Below, in pieces: positions 60,201 to 64,000 of a stretch of 64,000 nucleotides of DNA. The translations under genes were made by a program, and so were the position numbers. Source of the stretch: Gigantopelta aegis (lineage: Eukaryota > Mollusca > Gastropoda > Neomphalida > Peltospiridae); the NCBI RefSeq assembly GCF_016097555.1, contig NC_054704.1, forward strand, positions 79,920,391-79,984,390, read 5' to 3'. The notes below the pieces were generated by a model. It was not told the origin of the DNA. It ran no database searches and saw only the letters and a program-made list of their open reading frames with translations. Each line of letters begins with the position of its first letter. Position 1 is the stretch's first letter.

Positions 60201-62536
60201 AGATGAGGTGTGTGCCCAGGACAGTGTGCTTGAACCTTATTTGGATGTAACCATGGTCAAACTGAATTAAACAATAAATTACCCACTCAACCACTCATCA
60301 ACCCTCCTATACAAATATTTCTACTGGAATAGCCTATATTTACAAATGAAAATCAAATGTGATGTATTATATGTGTTATATAGCTTTTGATATATTTTAC
60401 ACATACTTAGTCAAATGTTTATCATTGTTCACAGGTTGTCCACAAATTCCAGTATTAGTGAATGTTTATCATTGTTCACAGGTTGTCCACAAATTCCAGT
60501 ATTAGTGAATGTTTATCATTGTTCACAAGTTGTCCACAAATTCCAGTATTAGTGAATGTTTATCATTGTTCACAGGTTGTCCACAAATTCCAGTATTAGT
60601 GAATGTTTATCATTGTTCACAGGTTGTCCACAAATTCCAGTATTAGTGAAAGTGTGGAGTCAATGTCTGATAAACTAAATATGCTGCATTTTGATGAAGT
60701 TCTTCAACATCTAAGGTAAGTACTAAAGTCATGTTTAAAATACTGAAGATGTCACTGGAATGTTCATTAATCAGCTGATATTTGCATTCTGCTGATAAGT
60801 AAAAAAGTAATACATAAATAATCTTTGAATGTGCATTATTATGGTCAGATATTTATTTCGGCCAAATATTTATTTCAGACACATTTTGTTTTAGTCAAAA
60901 GTACTATTTCCTTTTCAAAACTTAAAATATGTGTGTGTATTATTAATACCCTACCAGTTCAACCATAGGGGACTTTAGGTTTTGTCTGTGTGTCTGTCCC
61001 ATACATAGTTTTTCAGACTTTATTTTCCAGTGTCTCAAAATATTGAGCTGATATTTTGTATATAGCTTTGTTATGTAGAGTTACAGGTTACGTTTCACTT
61101 TCATTGGGATTTGCCCATTTTTTGACAGTCATGGACCTTGAATTAGGAGATAAGAACATTCGTTGGGCCCAGTAGAGGATATGTATACTGATGGAAAGAA
61201 ATAAGGGAACACATCAAATTGTAAACCAAATTTAATTCACAACTAGCGTAGTAATGTCTGTATTTAATACCAAGTTGTAATGTGGGACTGAATGTCTGTA
61301 GTGTTGAATGTGTTGCCTATATGTTCCCAGTCAACTTCTGACAATATGAATTGATTTTTAATGCAGTCATTATTTCTTGTTGCTATCTGTGTAATCCTTT
61401 ATTTCTTTCCATCAGTATATTAATCACTGTTTGTGTCAGTTTCATGGTTTATAGAGTTATACGATATGCATATTGTAATTATTTTTAAATTTGTTTTATA
61501 ATTCAGTTACATTTTCAGATACATATAACAATTGTTTGTTGCCTCTTTTATCTGCACTAGATTATGACCATAATTATAAATGTGACAATGTTTGGGTGCT
61601 TTACATTGCCAAGTACTGTTCGTAAGTCATACATGTATACAGTCCTCACAATTCACATCTGTATTTGTTAAGTCATTGCAGTTTCAGCGACAATCTTTAA
61701 GAGATGGTCAAACAGTCTGTGTTAAAAGCTCCAGCCAAATAGTATTTTGAAGACAAACTAGTATAGGTATGTTACCTACAAATGCTGAAACAAAGTGTAT
61801 TTTTAGCAGAAACAAACTAATTTTGCTTCAGTAGTAGTCTCTGGTGAGGCAGTTACCTGAATTGCAATGGCTACCTTGAAATGTGTGTAGTTTATGTAGC
61901 ATTTATGTTGCATTTATAGATCAACACTACAAGAAGAAGTGAACCTGTTACTGGAAGACATTAACTTTCTTCAGCAGTGTCTGGATGACGAAGCTTCCTT
62001 CCGTGCTGGTGGAGGACTCACACTGACAAGGGAGCCAACTCTTACTGGTCAGTTTGACACACACATAACATCCCTTCATACTTCAGTAGCATTTGAAACC
62101 TTTTTTTTTCTTCAAGCAATGGTTTTCAAGGATACAAACTGTTCTCTTTAGAGAACTTCTTCACTTAATAATTACAGTTTTTATTTTAATATATATTGGG
62201 TGGTCTTTATTCAGTGTGTTGAGTGTTTAAAAAAATTACATGTTAAAAAAAATCTGTTCCTAATTCTTTGCATTGATTACTTTTCACTATTGGTGATTGT
62301 ATCATGCACTTATTTAAAATGCCAATAGCTAAAATAAAAGAGATCTCTTTAATTAGTACATTACTTGGTAAAAACAGTGTTTTTAATTTGTAATTTGATC
62401 TGTGCTGTAGAATGCTTTGTGTTGTTTCAGAATTAAAAGAAGAGCGTTCTTCTCTGGAGAAAGAATTGTTGTCTGGTGAACCTGTTCCTGTGAAACCACC
62501 TGGAAAAAGGCCAATGTTCACTCCCTCGAGACTCAG
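57283..62536 (+). CDS. CCDC24: CCDC24-like coiled-coil protein, 3' partial
   Basis: Seven coding exons: 57283-57447, 57956-58119, 58673-58737, 59877-59964, 60623-60715, 61920-62047, 62431-62536. All join in phase and give about 269 residues (human CCDC24 about 307). Start Met 57283 lies 17 bases after an acceptor (ttatag, ending 57265), with an in-frame stop upstream. Diagnostic blocks: SLWKLVEQHVPEHEREEV and LIDQSLELHEEVDTLL at the N-terminus; LNMLHFDEVLQHLR then the coiled coil EEVNLLLEDINFLQQCLDDE; and EPTLTELKEERSSLEKEL before a Pro-rich tail. All three line up with human CCDC24 from memory. The gene is poorly characterised, so no firm function is given. The last donor (ctcag|gtccct) is weak, so the end of exon 7 is uncertain and the terminal exon lies beyond the window. 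Exon 5 is preceded by duplicated acceptors (60416-60650). Confidence 0.9.
57534..57705. repeat. 12-base minisatellite in CCDC24 intron 1
   Basis: Variants of gtaactgtttgt / gtgactgtatgt, about 14 copies. It gives a spurious Cys/Val-rich frame. Confidence 0.9.
58824..59357. mobile_element. TTAA-flanked MITE, 534 bases (CCDC24 intron 3)
   Basis: TTAA at 58820-58823 and 59358-59361. Ends AGCCGCACACCCTAGTT and complement AGGGACACACCCTAGTT. Non-coding interior with short matched arms. A possible remnant of the same family lies at 10166 (gcacaccctagttc). Confidence 0.85.
60016..60262 (+). mobile_element. SINE family C, diverged
   Basis: 'ggtggtaggtactggattcg', 'gtgtgtgcccaggacagtgt', 'tgaaccttatttggatgtaa'. 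Lies in CCDC24 intron 4. Confidence 0.8.
60416..60650 (+). repeat. Five tandem 47-base copies of a splice acceptor plus exon start (CCDC24)
   Basis: Copies start at 60416, 60463, 60510, 60557 and 60604. Each contains a pyrimidine-rich tract, ttgttcacag, and the first coding bases of CCDC24 exon 5 (gttgtccacaaattcc). They are near-identical; copy 3 has cacaag instead of cacagg. Only copy 5 runs on into unique exon sequence at 60651, so exon 5 is taken to begin at 60623. Confidence 0.95.
60945..61184 (+). repeat. Anonymous interspersed repeat, third copy
   Basis: 'ctcaaaatattgagctgata', 'cattgggatttgcccatttt', 'gggcccagtagaggatatgt'. It is cut off by the MITE at 61186. Confidence 0.75.
61186..61417. 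mobile_element. TA-flanked MITE (mariner-like ends), 232 bases
   Basis: Ends TACTGATGGAAAGAAATAAG and complement TACTGATGGAAAGAAATAAA, with TA outside both (61184-61185, 61418-61419). It is inserted in or at the edge of the anonymous repeat. Confidence 0.9.
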
Positions 62537-62960
62537 GTCCCTTAGATTGATATCCATAATTTGTTTAGTTTTTTTGTATTTGTCCGACCTTTCATCAAGT
62601 GCATCCCCTGCTGACCGTGTACCCATGAATTGGTCTGAACATCTCAGTGATCAATCAAATGGCTATAACTTTCCATTGTGTCTAGAATTTTTCATTGGGG
62701 TGGGTGGAGAAGTGGCATTGATGCATTTGGTTAGAGGTCAACATAAGTATGCATTAAAAAATTTGAATTATTTAATTTTTTTGAAAGTGGTTATTTTAAT
62801 ATCAATATTTGTCTTTAAAAATAGATTATTAATAGAATTTATATCCATTATGAGAGATAGATAGGGCAATTCTAATCCAAGGAGTAACATGTTAGGTGTT
62901 TGGGTTTTTTGTAAATATTAACCCTTACACATAACATTTCTATAGACATTACCTGTCCTC
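62537..62960. other. Region after the last CCDC24 exon
   Basis: The coding frame stays open to 62864, but the sequence turns AT-rich with Leu/Ile-rich translation, as expected of intron. A C run of about 17 bases follows at 62977. No further exon recognised. Confidence 0.5.
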
Positions 62961-63099
62961 AAACAAGTGCACCTTCCCCCCCCCCCCCCCCCCCACACAA
63001 GTGGTCTGGTCCGAACATCCCAACAGCCAATGGGATGGCCTAAATTCTTCTACTGCATACTGCTCTCTAGTTCCGGTCACATGACTGTAACTTCCTTCT

Positions 63100-64000
63100 T
63101 TTTCTCTTCGCTAAAGGGTCTGGACGTCCTTTTGCTTGGCTCTGTTTGGAGTCAACTTTTTTATAAGACCTTTAGTTTTGTATTCGTGTTTGGGTGAAAT
63201 GTTTTTCACCTTCGTTTTCATTAGCTTTCGTATGTTCTTTTCGCGTATTTCGCTTGACTTTCCAAGCGTTTAATTACATGAAATGTTGTTTATATTGCCT
63301 CTGTGTTGACTGGCTTTGTGTTTGGGTGAAATGTTTTTCACCTTAATTTTCGTTAGCTTTCGTATGTCTTTCGCGTATTTCGCTTGACTTGCCAAGTGTT
63401 AATTAAATGAAATGTTGTTATATCGCCGGTTGTCGTGTCGGACGCCATTTGCAAAATGGCGTCTTTATTTACCGACTTTGTATTTGTGTTATGGTTGGTT
63501 TTTCTTTCTTTTCACAGATTGAAAAATTACTATTATCATATCTGATAATGTTCAGGCGACTAGTTCGAGCGTGTTACGCTGCAAGAAGTTAGTGCCGGCG
63601 GCGACCCACACGACTTATGTCCAGGTTGTCGTGTTCGTGTGGCCTCACTTCTAGATGCGACCTTTGTGCGGGCTTGTCTGATGTCGAGTTCGTGGCTTAC
63701 CTGAAGGTGGTGTCAGCGAGGACCAAGAAGGTGGAATCTTCGAGGACCAAGAAGGTGGAATCTTCGCCTTCGATTGCTGACTCCGTGGCGGAAGTGTTAC
63801 GTTCAGTTCTACCGACCATGCTGGAAGAAACAATGGCGTCAATGGCGACCTTAACCAAACCGGCGGGTTCGGGGTCAGGTCCAGTTCCAGTGCCCTCTTC
63901 AGGGGGTGCGGCTTCTTCAGCTCCACCGATACCTAAGACTTCGGATGACAGGCCTGCGGTCTCTACGCAGCCCTCTAAGAAGCCGGTTCATTCAGATAGA
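63100..64000 (+). mobile_element. Retroelement fossil, 5' part, runs off the window (LTR kin or DIRS-like)
   Basis: Two direct repeats about 132 bases apart begin tttgggtgaaatgttttt (63189 and 63321) and share 'attagctttcgtatg'-type and 'cgcgtatttcgcttgact' blocks. A perfect palindrome, GACGCCATTT-GCA-AAATGGCGTC, lies at 63441-63463. From about 63600 to the window end the base composition changes to GC-rich, with a Gag-like coding stretch: Cys/His-spaced residues, then Ser/Thr/Pro-rich sequence. The family is tentative; the enzyme part is not in view. Copies are moderately diverged, so it is not very old. Whether it is whole cannot be judged here. Confidence 0.5.
63441..63463. repeat. Perfect 10-base-arm palindrome within the retroelement
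   Basis: Arms GACGCCATTT and AAATGGCGTC with a three-base loop. It lies between the terminal direct repeats and the coding part. Confidence 0.9.

Noticed and set aside
62537-62864. In-frame extension of CCDC24 exon 7 for about 109 residues
   Set aside because: Composition becomes Ile/Leu/Phe-rich and intron-like, unlike the Pro-rich tail expected. An internal donor at 62537 is preferred, though weak.
63651-63926. Reverse-strand Pro-rich frame
   Set aside because: Antisense shadow of the GC-rich retroelement coding stretch.

Overview
The window is animal nuclear DNA, AT-rich and intron-rich with GT-AG introns. The density of tRNA-headed SINEs and short inverted-repeat transposons is what I associate with mollusc genomes, most likely a gastropod. 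The species call is inference from remembered repeat style; the gene calls rest on exon-by-exon protein reading with all splice phases checked.

Three protein genes lie on the + strand. (1) 3712-21557: a TMEM8/PGAP6-type GPI-specific phospholipase of the CREST family. Eleven exons are joined in phase, giving about 734 residues. Only the signal-peptide exon is missing, and it probably lies before position 1. (2) 37777-45084: TMEM68, an ER acyltransferase that makes triacylglycerol. Eight coding exons give 313 residues and look complete. (3) 57283-62536 and beyond: CCDC24, a small coiled-coil protein. Seven exons give about 269 residues, and the 3' end is outside the window. The first two genes both act on membrane lipids, but nothing suggests more than chance proximity.

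Introns and intergenic stretches (1-3.7 kb, 21.6-37.6 kb, 45.1-57.2 kb) are mostly repeats. These include at least three SINE families with interchangeable heads and tails, TTAA-flanked and TA-flanked MITEs, several CAG-ended hAT-like elements, palindromic foldback MITEs, one LINE reverse-transcriptase scrap, a ~400-base anonymous repeat with conserved 'ends in a gene-poor' phrases, minisatellites and microsatellites. Several are nested with readable target duplications, so relative insertion order can be given. The last ~0.9 kb is the start of a retroelement fossil that runs off the window.

No bacterial-type system, CRISPR array, rRNA or genuine tRNA gene was seen. The most unusual signal is in CCDC24. 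A 47-base unit holding a complete 3' splice site plus the first bases of an exon is repeated five times, and only the last copy gives a productive reading frame. Other points of note are two possible C-termini for PGAP6, a pair of inverted 1-kb TA-flanked elements of which one is inserted in a SINE, a minisatellite that looks derived from a transposon end, and an apparent mix-and-match of SINE heads and tails.
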